Origin: Athripsodes cinereus
Lineage: Eukaryota; Arthropoda; Insecta; Trichoptera; Leptoceridae
Length of the DNA: 64,000 nt
Reading direction: 5' to 3'
Assembly: GCA_947579605.1 (NCBI GenBank)
Contig: OX388321.1
Span: forward strand, 14,747,614 to 14,811,613
Positions 34,151-47,050 of the stretch are shown piece by piece. Positions within the stretch are counted from its first letter, which is position 1, and each line of letters begins with the position of its first letter. Both the position numbers and the translations under genes were made by a program. The notes beneath the pieces were generated by a model. The model was not told where the DNA came from and ran no database searches. It saw only the letters and a list, made by a program, of their open reading frames with translations.

Positions 34151-35745
34151 ATACAAATGTCTTCCTTTTATACATCACAATAACAATATTACAATACGTG
34201 TAGGATGTATGGTTGTATACTTCGTGTGGTACATTAATTTATCTTATTATGAATGCATTATATTTATTAATCATCAAATAGACACCTGCATCCATTTGTT
34301 GGTGATTCTGTTACATTCACGCGATGACGTTATACAATTTATATTTTTAAATTTTCTCCTTTGTATTACTTCGGCTCTGTCGGCTAGGGGGTTGGAGGTT
34401 CTACGGGATGTGATGTTAGTAAGGCATTGTGTGTAGTTGGTAGGCTCTGTAAGTATACTTACAGGTACCTATGTATATATGTATTATTATTATTATTGTG
34501 TATATCATGTAAACGGAATGTGAGCCTATTGGAACGATGCGGTGTGGTGTGGTGTAGCATCACAAATATCACAATATAAACCATCGACACTATAACGACT
34601 ATCAATAGTGACCGAATAAAATTTCGGCTTCAGTTGATTTCGGTCAAAAACAAGTTTCAGTTTTTTTTAAAGTTTATTTGAAATTTGATTACCATTACGA
34701 TTAAATGTTCTCGCTTGTAAATCATTTATTTTACACGCATTCTCATAGATTATTTCGTAAAAACCTCCACTCGTCCTGTAAAAAATTGGATGCTGTTTTG
34801 AATCCAAAATTTCAACACAATCCAAGAAGTATAATATTATGTTCCCTTATTTTTTTTCTCCATAACTATATTCTTATTTAACGTTGTGGTAGCTTCAAAA
34901 CATTATTACGGATGTTTGAAGAAAAAACTTTACTTATACCATTAAACAAATTATATAAGGCAAATATTGCGCTTGAGAATGACAGGATCCCTATCGAAAC
35001 TTTGATTGTGCGTTAAATAAATTTATATGGAGGGTAGACTGTTTAATGTCGTTTTATCTTAAGGAGCTGGTAAGTCGAGTGATTAAAAAAAACCATTCGA
35101 TCATTACTGAAATAAGCCATATTTTTTTATAATTTGTGGTCAGAAGTTTAGTTTTTTTTTACCAGGCATTAGTTTCATACTTAATAAATGTAAAGGATTA
35201 TCGGTTCAAGGATGAAAGAAAAGGATATTTAAATATATAATAGATTTTCGCTGAAATTAAGATTAGAAATACGTTAGAAAATACAGTTAATGTCGGACTT
35301 TACCATGTTCTCATAGAATATCCACCAGGTGAATTGCGTATTCTATCTGCGATGGTTCACTTCACCAAGACATTTTATACAATATTGAGTGTATACCACT
35401 CTCACATATTGTAATGATGCACTGTGTTACACTTACAATGGATGAACTGGCTGGAATATTATAAACTACAGAATACATCGTTGTTGCTGGTTCTGTATAT
35501 ATTGAAGACTTATTTAGATATTTAGTCTAATTGGGAATAATTCTTATTTGCTGTAAATATTTTTGTTAAAAATCCAAGAAGTGTAGTATTATGTACTTTT
35601 AATTGAAAAACGTAAATATGAATAACCAAAAGTGTATTAATAAAATTCAAACAATTTGAAAATTTTGTTTTTTTTTCAAAACTCGTAAGATTGATGAAAT
35701 CAGTATCCTTGTCAAAAAATCTAGGATTCGGATATCAAATAGGTC
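34151..35745. other. non-coding sequence
   Basis: No gene seen; the 75-codon frame at 34209 shows no known domain. Confidence 0.45.
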
Positions 35746-35747
35746 GC

Positions 35748-35880
35748 TGAATTTATTTTATTCTTCACTGTGCAGTGGTTACAATATTACATAAAAAATA
35801 GTGTCATAAAAATAACAGTTATACAATTCAATCTACAGAGGGCGAGTTTATCGCTAAAATGTCTTCCAACTAACCCCTAA
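35748..35880 (-). repeat. LINE 3'-UTR fragment
   Basis: Minus strand: 'gttagttggaagacatttta', 'gcgataaactcgccctctgt', then 'gtgcagtgaagaataaaata'. It is the best-preserved copy of this tail in the window. Confidence 0.6.
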
Positions 35881-36729
35881 TTTAAGGTGTTAATAAACCT
35901 GTCTTTTACAGGACAATAGAAAACTCACGAAAAACAGAAGGAAATAAAACTAAATCAAGAAGCATATTTGTTTTTTATGATTTGCTCTAGAGGTTTTTTT
36001 ATGCGTAAAACTTTTTGTGTACTTAATTATAAACTGAAATATTTATTCCAGACATTTATTTGAATTACGTCTATTTTGATTAATAAACATGAAATATTCA
36101 TTCATCAAGAAACACGAGTTATCAAAAACAGAATAAGTATTTCATTTAAACGTGTTGTGTATGATTTCTTTTGAAAAAATATTATTATTAGCAAATCAAA
36201 AGTTTAAATTTATATTCAATAAACTGAAACTACTCAGAAGAAAACAATACTAATTTAATTTAAATTTCAAGAAAAACTGAAAAAAAAATAACCATCAAGA
36301 AACATAATTTTGAACACTCAAAGTGTACTTCTTTACAAAACATTCAATTAGAGATTTTTTGCACATAATTTAATAAAATATATCTAGAAAAAATATTGTT
36401 TTAAAAAGCAAGTCATCCAAAGGTTAATCGATAATTACAATTTAAACAATTTATCGCATCAATTTCGTAAACAATATTTGATAATTTGTACGGGCATATA
36501 AACTAACATTACATACATGTGAAAGAAATCAGTAATATACTCATAAAAATACTCAATAATATTTAGTTGAAGATTTCATGTAGGTATTCCTTATTATTTT
36601 AAAGTTTAAAGATTCCACATTTTTCATTTATTTGTACCAGAAGTAGGTATTTTTGTTACTCGTGTTCGACATTGCAGTCATTCATGTCAATAGTTCTGCC
36701 CTAAGATGGCAAAATATGATATGTTTACA
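35881..36729. other. non-coding sequence
   Basis: No gene seen. Confidence 0.5.
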
Positions 36730-36737
36730 GAATCTTA

Positions 36738-37246
36738 GGAACTCATTGAGTTGGTAGGCCCCAATGTCAGATATCTATCAAATATAATTTTCTATGGAGG
36801 AAAATTGTTGCTATGAAAATATTATTTGAATTTTTTGGCAAAATATTTTTTTCTTTTATTATTAGCAAAAATAAAACAAAACCGGCAAAAGTAAAATCTA
36901 ATTCAAATATGAATTTGGGAAATTTGTATTCGAAGTAGATTTTATTGCGAAGTACATTTTAGGCAAAAATAAAATCTACCTCGAATATAAACTTTAGAAA
37001 ATTTGTATTCGGCTTAGATTTTATTTTTGCCGGTTTTATTTTATTTTTGATTATTTTATTTTTGCCGGCAAAAATAAAATCTAACTCGAATGTAATTTTT
37101 GCCGGTGTCAAAGAACTTGGTGCCCAAAAATAATTTAAAGTGGAGACTAATAAATAATTCAACATATGGCAACAATTTCGTGAATATCACTTTTCTATGA
37201 AATCTGACATTTGACAACAGTGGGGCCTACCATATCATATAGTTCC
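36738..37246. mobile_element. Merlin-like MITE, second copy
   Basis: The ends match the 20.6-kb element (GGAACTCATTGAG at left; 'ggggcctacca' and AGTTCC at right). The flanks 'gaatctta' (36730-36737) and 'ggatttta' (37247-37254) agree at 6 of 8 positions, as for an older insertion. Internal 'gccggcaaaaataaaatcta' blocks occur in both orientations and could form a hairpin. Confidence 0.8.
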
Positions 37247-37254
37247 GGATTTTA

Positions 37255-38447
37255 CAGTGACATATCATACTTTACCATCTTACGGCAGAGTTAATAGTTC
37301 ATAAATACTTACTACATAGTGGAATGTAGCGAGCGGGACCATAATATTTCTTGTTCACACGGAAAGTTTATCTCCAATATATACTGCTTCATACTTAGTA
37401 GTTCAAAGTTGACATCATTGTTGTAGAAGTTTTGTTATAGACGATTCACTTGGTACCTACCCATACCAGCAATAAAATATTTTCTAGTATTAATAATAGA
37501 AATACCAAAGACTGAAATTATACAACTAGGTACTACGTATATTAATAAAATACTAAAAGAATGTTGGTTATTTACTCTAAAGGTATTTTTCTCAAAATAT
37601 CTATTGCTTGTGTATTTATAATGTGGCATTTAGCACCTGTTTCGCACTGTGTCCGAAGACAAACTCATATTTAAATTTTCTCCACAAAGCCGTGATTTAC
37701 CCTTATGATTATGGTCTATATAGATAATATAATATGTCTTAACCACTAACTGTAGGTACATACTGACTTTTTCACTGTAACAAATTTCATATTCATTGTT
37801 AAGATTATCTTCGTATAAATATTTACCATAGTAAAGATTCGATTGTACATGCATCATAATTTTCCACGAATCTACTTACACAGGTGTGCATTGATTACAC
37901 TTTAAAAACAATTCAAATCAAAGGCAATACAAAACTAAACAAACAAAAAATACGTCATAAAAACACAATGTGAAAACATTATTTCTAGAATCAATGTTGT
38001 CAAACATTGACGTTTACACAACGAAATCCACATGGATATAGTATAATACAGCAGAGAGAGGTATATTATTATGTACCATGTTTGTTTTTATACAATACAA
38101 TCCATATTGGAAACATCTTTATAATGCCTTTAGAATAGACAAGCGTCACGAAGAGTGAATATATTCGTATCATAGTCGTAAGACGAAACTGTGACGAGAC
38201 AAGAAGTGATATTGTATTTACTATCTTATTTATGAGTACGTACAGTTGTTATGTAGGACATTCCATCCTTTAAAACATATCTTAGCTGTATTAAGAGAAA
38301 TAGGTATTAGAAAATATAATTAGTTACATACCTTATAAGAAAATAAATACTAGATATAAGACAATGACAGATATTTATCGACTCTTGTCACATCAAAATT
38401 TCTGATATCTCTTGTTTCTCAAACAGATTTGTAATCAGATATGTAGC
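37255..38447. other. non-coding sequence
   Basis: No gene seen. Confidence 0.5.
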
Positions 38448-38455
38448 AACTAGAG

Positions 38456-38809
38456 CAGTGGTTCTTAACCTTTTTGGGGGTACCGAACCCCACCAGTTAC
38501 ATATGCATTCACCGAACCCCTCCTAATTTAAAAAATAAAATTAGATTTTTACAAATTCAAAACATAGTATATATTTATATATAGCTGTACAAAATGAAAA
38601 AAAAGGATCAATTTAATGGTTAAATCAAAACATATTAATTCATATTTACTTCAAATCAGTGTGACTTCTGCTGTTGCTTTTAAAATGATTTTGCCTTTAA
38701 AATTATTTTCACCGAAAACTATCTTGCCTTTAAAATGATTTTCACCGAACCCCCAAGACTGACTCACCGAACCCCTGGGGTTCGATCGAACCCAGGTTAA
38801 GAACCACTG
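38456..38809. mobile_element. hAT MITE, perfect 8-bp target duplication
   Basis: The ends are CAGTGGTTCTTAACCT, inverted exactly at the right. 'aactagag' flanks both sides (38448-38455 and 38810-38817). Sub-terminal 'caccgaacccc' blocks repeat five times. There is no transposase frame. The nnnTAnnn target fits Buster-type hAT. Confidence 0.95.
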
Positions 38810-38817
38810 AACTAGAG

Positions 38818-39760
38818 TATCGTTAAAATCACACACATTTCCATGTAATTATTTATGCCTATCAAGTGTTTGAATTGATATAATGGATCCAGCAATATTG
38901 AAACCAAAGTTTTAATTTAAACAAAACATCAAACAACTTCTTTATCTCGGGCATAAAGAAAAATAAAAAAAAGGAAGTCATATAGATATTACATAATTGC
39001 ATACACAGGGTCTACCGTGATTGAGCATGAGAAGTGTTTATAAATGCCTCAAACGGGGCAGGGCGAACTTCAAGATGCAGGAACGACTTAGTGGGATTTG
39101 TTGGTTTAATATAGACAAAAATAGCTCAAAATCTGATAACATGAAAAGAGACGAATGTCTTAGTTCAAGAGTGGACAGGAGATGAGATGAAGAAGAAAAT
39201 AACAGTGATTTATAAAAATATAATGCTCTTGAAGTTATTGTTCTTATCTGAATAACAATATCCAGATAGAATATAATATGCACGGTGCAACGTGCTTGCT
39301 GTTGTATGGATGTGTTTGTATCATAACATTATTATATAGTACTAATAGTAGAGTGGAGTAAAATAGAATATAGTAGAAGTAGGAAGTAGAAGTTGTAGTA
39401 GTATGTATCAGTCGTGGTGACAATGTGAAACAAATAATAACAATTGATGCGAGTTTCAAGTAATAAATCAATGTGTGACGTGCCATCAAACAAACAATGC
39501 CATTATTATTATTTTCGTGCACGAGAGGGAGTAACATGATATACGCCAAATGATCTTCCGCCTAGGTTTCGTTACAGCCTTCATTGTATAATATAAAAAT
39601 ATTATCAATGTATAGGTATCTATTGTTTGAATCGTTTACAAAGTTTGAAGAAGGTTGTGTTTATTCAAACTATAACACAGTTTAGTATAAAATTATGTTT
39701 TTTTTATAAAATTCATATACAATGTCATATAAGTATTGTATAATATAACATACAATTACA
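38818..39760. other. non-coding sequence
   Basis: No gene seen. Confidence 0.5.
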
Positions 39761-39958
39761 AGGATTGATGTCCCACTCTTTTCCATGAGTTTTCAGTGTC
39801 CTGAAAAAGGCAGGTATCATGTTTAAGGCAGTTAAAATCAATAATTCAGCGATGAGGACCCATCCTGTTTTATTATTAACGCGTAGAGGATAACTATCAA
39901 GTTTATTATATGCAGCTGGTATGCTGGTTTCACCACTTTTGGGATACACCGCTGGGAC
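39761..39958 (+). repeat. LINE-tailed SINE (family 3), nearly full-length
   Basis: It begins 'tgtcccactcttttccatga', has the 'ttcagcgatgagg' block, and ends 'tttgggatacaccgctggga'. It is somewhat diverged. Confidence 0.65.
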
Positions 39959-41329
39959 AGTTTGTTACAGTCAGTTACAGTGTAATAAAAGAGTGTTCAT
40001 CCTTATACATAACATCAATATTTTCTCCTTTCGTAGAATGCTATTTTGTGCAGTAATTTTCATTCCATTCGCCGTTTGACACTTGTGTCTAAAGCACAGA
40101 ATTAAAAAGGGTGTTTTTACATTGAGTCTATGATAATTGAGTCACTTCTTCCCACTACAATGCTAACTGTCTGCCGTTATAGATTTTTTTCTTGTTTTGT
40201 ATGGAGAAATGGTTTGTTCGTGTATTATTTCATGTGTGGACAGTTTACAGTGCAGTATTTTCTTGTTATGAATGTGATTGTGTATATGTAGGAGATGAAT
40301 GCTTTTTGTAATTGTGTATATGTTTGTATATGATTGATATGTTTGTGAGATGTTTGCCCTAGTACAGGATATACCTAGTTGGGCAGCATCAATAAAGTAT
40401 GTATGTAAATTATAATTTATTAAGAAATAAATAAATATAAAGAAAAAATAGATATAAGAAACGATATTTTGTAGATAAGAATTGGAATGTAGGATATATT
40501 CTAATAACCTATTAAATAAATTATGTAAATTGTATCCAATGATTATCATGAAAAAAAGCAGATTAGACATGGTGGTCATATGCAATTAAAATAGGTACAT
40601 ATAATATTATTAAAATTATTAACTATGTTGACGTTGTACTATCTTTTTAAAAAATAATGTATAGTATTGTAGGTATCATTGTATAATTATACATTCTATT
40701 ATTAAGTTGAGATCAATATTAAATTTATAAATATTATATACTTAGGTATAACAATTATTGGTACATTTTTTTTATATTAGTCAGACAGACATATTGTATG
40801 GATAAGTGCTGTTTCATATTTTTGAAGGGTCTGTCCTCCTCAAGATATCTTTATTTGTATTATTGTCAATAATAATAATAAAAATAATTCTATATAAATT
40901 TTATTTCTCTCTATTGTATTCAATAAACCCTTTCTGCTATTTGTGAAATACCTACTAATTTAATAGGGTATTACGTGGAAAGATAGTGGGGCTTCATTGT
41001 GAACATATCATTTTGATTTACCGAAGTAGTTTTATTTGTGAATACACCAAAACTAAAGATAATTGGAAGAAATGATGATATTTCTACAATTATTACGATA
41101 GATATCATGCGAAGGTATTATTTGTCAGTATCAAGGCTTGTTAGTGATTAATTAGTTTTATTATTTTCGTCCTTTCGTTCCAAAAACAATATCAGCTATT
41201 TAATTATGTTATTACATAGTCCCTATACAAATTCTTACTTCCACGAGTTATACTAGATACTTTTCGATAACAATGTATTATGATATTAGTTGAGATATAA
41301 AGAAGGAAATTAAAAATTGTGCACAATTT
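39959..41329. other. non-coding; possible retroposon tail at 40215-40410
   Basis: No gene seen. 40350-40410 ends 'gggcagcatcaataaagtat' followed by (GTAT)n. It may be a retroposon 3' end carrying an AATAAA signal. Confidence 0.4.
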
Positions 41330-41445
41330 TGGCACAGTCTTCAAGTGAAGGTGGCAATAGGCTGGTAACATAATTCAAAGATAGTATGGCAGACAGACGC
41401 CTAGGATCCTGGAGTGGAGACCATGGGAGGACAAAAAAAGTATAA
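41330..41445 (+). pseudogene. possible LINE RT C-terminal scrap
   Basis: One frame reads RQTPRILEWRPWEDKK at about 41394-41440. It resembles the 'LEWRPW' motif upstream of the GRP block in some LINE polymerases. It is flanked by stops, and no more of the protein is visible. Confidence 0.4.
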
Positions 41446-41485
41446 AAAATAAATAAAATCTTGCTGAGCATATGATAAATCTTGT

Positions 41486-41640
41486 TGAGTTCGTCGGAAG
41501 CCTGTAGGTAGAGTCTCGGCCTCATAAACAAGTGGTCCGCGGTTCGATCCCAGGTGCTGGCAAACTCCTTTTTCACGACACAAGCTTTTAGCTTACTGTG
41601 AAAGGTGTATAAGGTTGTATTTGGCTTTATAACAAAACCC
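41486..41640 (+). repeat. tRNA-headed SINE family 2
   Basis: The head has 'gcctgtaggtagagtctcgg' and a B box (GGTTCGATCCC). A body follows, ending near 'ttggctttataacaaaaccc'. It matches the minus-strand fragment at 28.2 kb. Confidence 0.7.
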
Positions 41641-41699
41641 AGATATATCTTTAAAAATATATATAGATAAATAAATATAAATAAAAATATATTCAGCAA

Positions 41700-41775
41700 T
41701 GGAGAGAAAGGTAAAGTCTAACAAAAAGATGTAAAATGTCTTTATTTTTTCGAACACTCGCTTTTTATAGGACAA
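41700..41775 (-). repeat. 5' head of LINE-tailed SINE (family 3)
   Basis: Minus strand: 'tcctataaaaagcgagtgtt', 'cgaaaaaataaagacatttt', as in the 62.5-kb copy. The 3' half is missing. Confidence 0.5.
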
Positions 41776-43145
41776 TACCAAACATTGGCAAAGATTGAGA
41801 GACCAAATTATACGTCGGGTAATCTACGGAACAACTTCATGCGCATATATCGAAAATCAAAAAGATACATTCATTTTGTGTAAGGTGTACAAACCGTTTA
41901 TCTTCCATTAATCCACGTTTGTGATAAACCCAAGTATATCATGTATCACTCTTGTGCATCATAAAGTCGGAATAGGTCGGCAGTGGGATTTAAACCACAA
42001 ATTGTCCAATGAAAAGTCCAATATTGGCTACTTACCAACTTATTCTACGGACCATCAGTGTGAACATTACGTTATAATAGTTGCATTACAATAAAACTAA
42101 CTTCAATATTATTTACTTATTTCTACATATGAATTTACAAATGTGTCCAGATAATGTAAAGTAGATATTAATTGAAAGTGGACATATATTTGAAATACGA
42201 GTACATAGTTCCGTTCTAAGTTCATAATATAAAAGGGAATCACTAGGTAAGCTAAGTAGTGGTTACTATTCAAGTGAAATTAGTCTAAAGTGCTTAAAAT
42301 ATTAGAATGAATAACATATGTACATTTTAGTATTATGATTATGATATTATAGGTGAGAATATATCGCTGTGTTAGTGCAAAACTGTGCGATCTCAAAATA
42401 GTCTGTTTTCAACTGAGAAGTTAAGACCAGAATATTTGAAAGATCTGGGTTAGTAAATCATATCGTGGGAAAGTGGCATCTTGGAAGTTATAAAAAAGAA
42501 TATCTCAAAATCCAAGTTTTAAAGTAATAATAATTTTTTCAAATATTTAATTTGAGATACATTTTCTTTTGTCGTTTTACTGGGGACAATGCGCAGATGA
42601 TGTCGTGGGAATAAATGACTTGATAAGCGCAAAGACGCTTTGAATGGCTGGTTTCAGCCCTGCGCTCCCGGGAGGAGCATTCAAAAGTGATTGAGTTGAA
42701 CATTTTTTGCGAACCATTAGGTGGATGGAATGGTATATTTATAGAAATAATAATGTTCAATTTCGAGATGTCATTGTATTGTACTTATGCAGCGATATGG
42801 TAAGCTTGTTAGATATAGGACAGGTAACTTATACAAAAACGTTTGGTAACACCTGGCGAAGCGCATAGCAATAACGACAATCTGATATGTGCTTTGGACA
42901 GGTTTAAACTGTTATACAGCGTGATACAAAGTTCTAAATAATTTCTAGAAATTATTTTAACATCAAGTGTAAACGTTTCACAAAATATTAATTTTTCTTT
43001 TGTGTGAGGTTTGTTTGAAGGAAATTATAATTATAGTGTATAGTTACATTTTTTTTTTTTTTAATTTGATTTAAAAATACGTCGTTTTCGAATGTTCTGT
43101 TAAGGGCTGGTATTCGTTAAACATCACATTTAAAGACATTTGACA
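41776..43145. other. non-coding; weak tRNA-like relic at 41950-42055
   Basis: No gene seen. On the minus strand a B-box-like GGTTTAAATCC lies near 41986-41996, but the rest of the tRNA shape is weak. A GC-richer patch at 42590-42690 is unexplained. Confidence 0.4.
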
Positions 43146-43149
43146 TATT

Positions 43150-43287
43150 CAGTTCAGCGATGAGGTACGCCACCAACCCTGAACGTCTTAACTTTTATTA
43201 CAAGCAGAAGACGACATGCATGTTTATTGCAGGCAGTTGAACCGCTGGTTACCCCACTAATGGGAGATGCCGTGATGGTATGTATGG
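43150..43287 (+). repeat. LINE-tailed SINE (family 3), 3' half
   Basis: It starts 'ttcagcgatgaggtacgcc' and ends 'taccccactaatgggagatg', 'ccgtgatggtatg', then (GGAT)n. Confidence 0.7.
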
Positions 43288-44115
43288 ATGGATGGGTTTG
43301 TGTAATACCCACCACAAGGCCCCATTTAAGAATCATTACACCTCCCGAACAATAGAGTCTTTAAACTTGCATTGAATATCTCCGCACTCTCAATGATTCG
43401 GAAACGATGTGAAATTTTGTTCTATAACGATAGTTAAGTCGGGCAGAAGGTAAATTAAATGCTATTAGCTAGACCAGTTCTACGTGGTGGTCACAAGTTT
43501 ATAAACAGCATCTGTGTCAGCAGACTTGAACCATTTTTACTTTCCGTTATTTAATCAAAAATATAAAACTCAGTAATGCATATTATTGCCATGCTATGCA
43601 GTGGCTTCAACACGGTTAATATGATTTTGATATCGACATTTTCTTTACTTTAAGCCAGCGAAGGTTGTCTCTCAGAAGATAAAAAGAGAAAATTAATACC
43701 AAAAATAGCCGAGAAAATTACATCCGCAAAGTCCTTGGATTTAAACAGGCCTTTCACCCCTTTTTGGAAAAGTTTTCAGTGTGCCTATTTCTGAAAACTG
43801 GCATTGGCAACATTTCACAGATAAGTAATTGATATGGAACGTGTTTCGCGTTGCCATTAAGATGTTGGGAATCACGTTACTTTTTCATCACAAGCACAAA
43901 CTTTTCTTAGTGTCACTGTTTCAAATTCAAAAATATGTGATATCATGGTGATTTTAAATTCGAGTGTAGATAAGTTGTATCTCTTTTTAGTCTATTTTTG
44001 TCCACTTCTGGACCAATGCCTCCTTAAATTTTTCGTTTATTTTCCGATCTTGAGACGTCAGCATCCAGTTCATTCCAATATATTTGATGAAGTCAGCTGT
44101 TCATCTAAATGACCT
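43288..44115. other. non-coding sequence
   Basis: No gene seen. Confidence 0.5.
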
Positions 44116-44117
44116 AT

Positions 44118-44251
44118 TTACCATCACGGCATATCCTACAAGTGGGTTAGCTAGCAGACCAGCCACATGAAATAAAGATGCAAGCTGTTTTCTCCTTGCC
44201 AACAAAAATTAAGACATTCAGGATGTGTGATAAACCTCATCGCTGAATGAC
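44118..44251 (-). repeat. LINE-tailed SINE (family 3), 3' half
   Basis: The minus strand runs from 'ttcagcgatgaggtttatca' to 'acttgtaggatatgccgtga'. Confidence 0.7.
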
Positions 44252-44626
44252 CAATTTACTAAAAAATAATTTAGTACAGTTCACATTATGGTCAATCTGT
44301 ATAAGGGAGGTTCTCTTAATGTAGTCCAGTGACGTGAACGCTTACATAATATTAATACTATATACCCTAATACCTACATACATAATACTAGTGCGATGCA
44401 GGGAAACGTTTTGTAGAGTCCCAGCTCAGGATGCCCGGTGATGTGCCATTATACATATACATTAGTCGTACAATAATAATATGTAGATTGATATCTGTTT
44501 AAAGTAGGTGTCTGCTCACTAACATATACCTACCTATTAAACTAGTAATGGAATAGTATAACAATAAACATTTTGCGAAACATCTCATCGTTTAAGTATT
44601 TGAATTTCGAATGATGATGAAGATAT

Positions 44627-47030
44627 TGCTACGCATTAAATAATCGCTGCGGAGAAGTTCATACTGGCTAATGTTCCTACAGTCAATTGTTGTCTGTGAG
44701 TCTTCCGTAATAATAATAATAATTGTACGTTACAAAGAACACGTGACTGGCTGATGCTTCGATCTGCACACGGCACCACATCGTATGATTCTCATTCCCT
44801 TGAAGAATAACCGTTAAACGTGCCTGTTCCTCCGCGCGTCGCTTGCAAGCAAGTTCAGTTCGCCTGTCGCATTGGAGAAATCAACACCTCCACGGAGCTT
44901 GTCTCCGTGGATAACCGCGAACTCAATAAGACAGTATTTCATTCGTAATAATAATAAATATAATATAACTGGTTATAGCAGAGATTGTCTAAATATTATG
45001 TACAAAATAATATAGTAATTTGAGTAGTGTATGACCAAAATAGTGAGGTTAATATGGAGTTCATATAACCAAGTAACGTGTTCCCGCCATATGTAAATTT
45101 CTAGTTAATAAATGTTCGCGTCTCAAAATAATGGAGTTTCTTAAATACCAGAATGAATGTTATAGATATTATATTTCGGATCTTGGTAAAGTGAAAATAG
45201 TTTGCAACTAACGTTATAATGATAAGTAATGAATAAAAGAACTCTCACCGATCGAACTTTGTTTCCCACCAAAAGTGTAACGTAATATTGTTGATATAGA
45301 TTAATTATGTGTTTTAGTAAAGGTAAACAAACTATTCTTAATAACTCGTGTATTGGAGTGAGGTATAATGTCGAAATTGTACAATAGCCACGTCGGGAAT
45401 GCATACAAAACGTACATGTAATTATGCCGACAGTAATAATAATACAAAACGAAGAAATATTAAATATACTATTGTTTATATTGTACACTTACCCAGCAAC
45501 CAAGTAAATAATATCAATTGAGTAAAGACTTCCTACAACGTGTGTCAGTGTAGTAGTGAGGGAATTAATAAATATATAACCTCATTGACTTCTACAGAAC
45601 AGTACGAGATAATGCGAGTGAATCTTATATGCATATCCTTATGGTGATAGCAGTAGAACGTGTATTTGTTCTTGAGGGATTCCATTCTGAACGAAACCGT
45701 CATCGTCCGTCGGCATCAAGTAGACAGCTTTGTATGTTCCACCCTCCTGTCTATATAGACGGTATGTAACAGAACAACATAGGATGTTCATCTGCGCGTG
45801 TGTCAACGTATATATCTGATTCGCCGTTACATAGGAACCAAGCGTAAATAACGTGTAATTTAATCTGTAAGTACCCGACAAGCTATAAGTTTAATTATGA
45901 TCAGAGAACCATTGTAAATGCCACTTTATGTATTGAATATTTGAGTATCTAAGTACATGCCACTTTGTTTAAATGTCCGTATTGAATATGGTATAACCAT
46001 TGCTCTCATAATTTTATGTATAATCCACTATATATGTTGTCTGTGTAATGTTCTAATAATTGAGTTAGATATCTATGAACCATTGTTATGTATCAACCCT
46101 GTTTTATTCAATACATACTGTCTTGTTTATCTCCATTTACGAATTTTATTGCTTTTACATAATCACCTTCCCTTTATTAATAAAATGTACCTTCCGTACA
46201 AACAGATACCAAAAGTGGATATTGCTGGATATTGATATTGTACCAAACTTGTAACTACTATTGGATATGTATTAATGTACCCGGAAAAGGAGTTATTCCA
46301 GGCTCAATTCCGGAATAAGCTGAGCATATAAATATTCCATTATATATTATGATACCCTTGGGTTCGAATCCTGAGTGAAACTGTATGTAACGAACTTTTG
46401 TATGAGTATCTATAAGGGACGTGAGTACAAGAATCTAAAATGGAAATGAATATCAATCTATAATTCTACTCAAGAAAAGATATAAGTAGAATCTTTGCAA
46501 TATAAAGTATGCTAACAGAAGAAACATTATTGCATAAATTACCTAAGTATTCTAAAATGATATGATGACCATAAGAAAATGATGAAACCAAAGGATAAAG
46601 AATTCTCTGAACTTTACGTAAGTATAATATGTATAATTGAAGTATGTACCTGTCACCCACACACAATGCATTCCTCTTGCACAGAATAAGTAGATTCATA
46701 CCCTAGACATGAACTTGAGCCAATATATTAATCTGTTTTACTTGCAAATATAATTGTAACTTCCTTTATTTACTTTCTCTATATCATATAATTTTCAATG
46801 TGTTTCGCATATGTACATTGCAAAATGTATGTATTGAAGCTGGGGGCTGAGCCAATTTATATACTTTTCTTATGTACAATTCATGTAAATTCATTTCTTT
46901 TAATATTTGATAATTTCTCTTTTGATAATTTTGTAAAATGATATGATGCGATCGTCCTAGTGGGACGATATCGTATCAATTTGTGTGCTCGTCCGTGGAT
47001 GTAGCAAGGTGGGCGGACGTGTACGTAACA
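44627..47030 (+). repeat. 5' LTR
   Basis: It runs from TGCTACGC to GTAACA. It is collinear with the 3' LTR at a constant 5,801-bp offset from start to end, and I saw no mismatch in the blocks compared. It contains a 9-bp hairpin at 44889-44911, a possible pseudoknot at 46293-46325 and a B-box-like GGTTCGAATCC near 46352. The ORFs inside are chance frames that recur because the LTR is duplicated. The U3/R/U5 borders are not resolved. Confidence 0.95.
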
Positions 47031-47032
47031 TT

Positions 47033-47050
47033 TGGGGGCTCGTCCGGGAT
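47033..47050 (+). promoter_or_regulatory. primer-binding site, tRNA-Pro
   Basis: TGGGGGCTCGTCCGGGAT lies 2 bp after the LTR. It is the same 18-base tRNA-Pro site known from murine leukaemia-type retroviruses, complementary to the tRNA-Pro 3' end including CCA. It would prime minus-strand cDNA synthesis. Confidence 0.95.

Noticed and set aside
39244..41699. Minus frames of 101, 129 and 140 codons as genes.
   Set aside because: They are hydrophobic or low-complexity products of AT-rich DNA with no domains, and the one at 41310 runs through a LINE scrap and a SINE.
44745..44765. A hammerhead-like 'ctgatgcttcga' inside the LTR.
   Set aside because: The core is CUGAUGC, no GAAA lies at the right distance, and no stems form.
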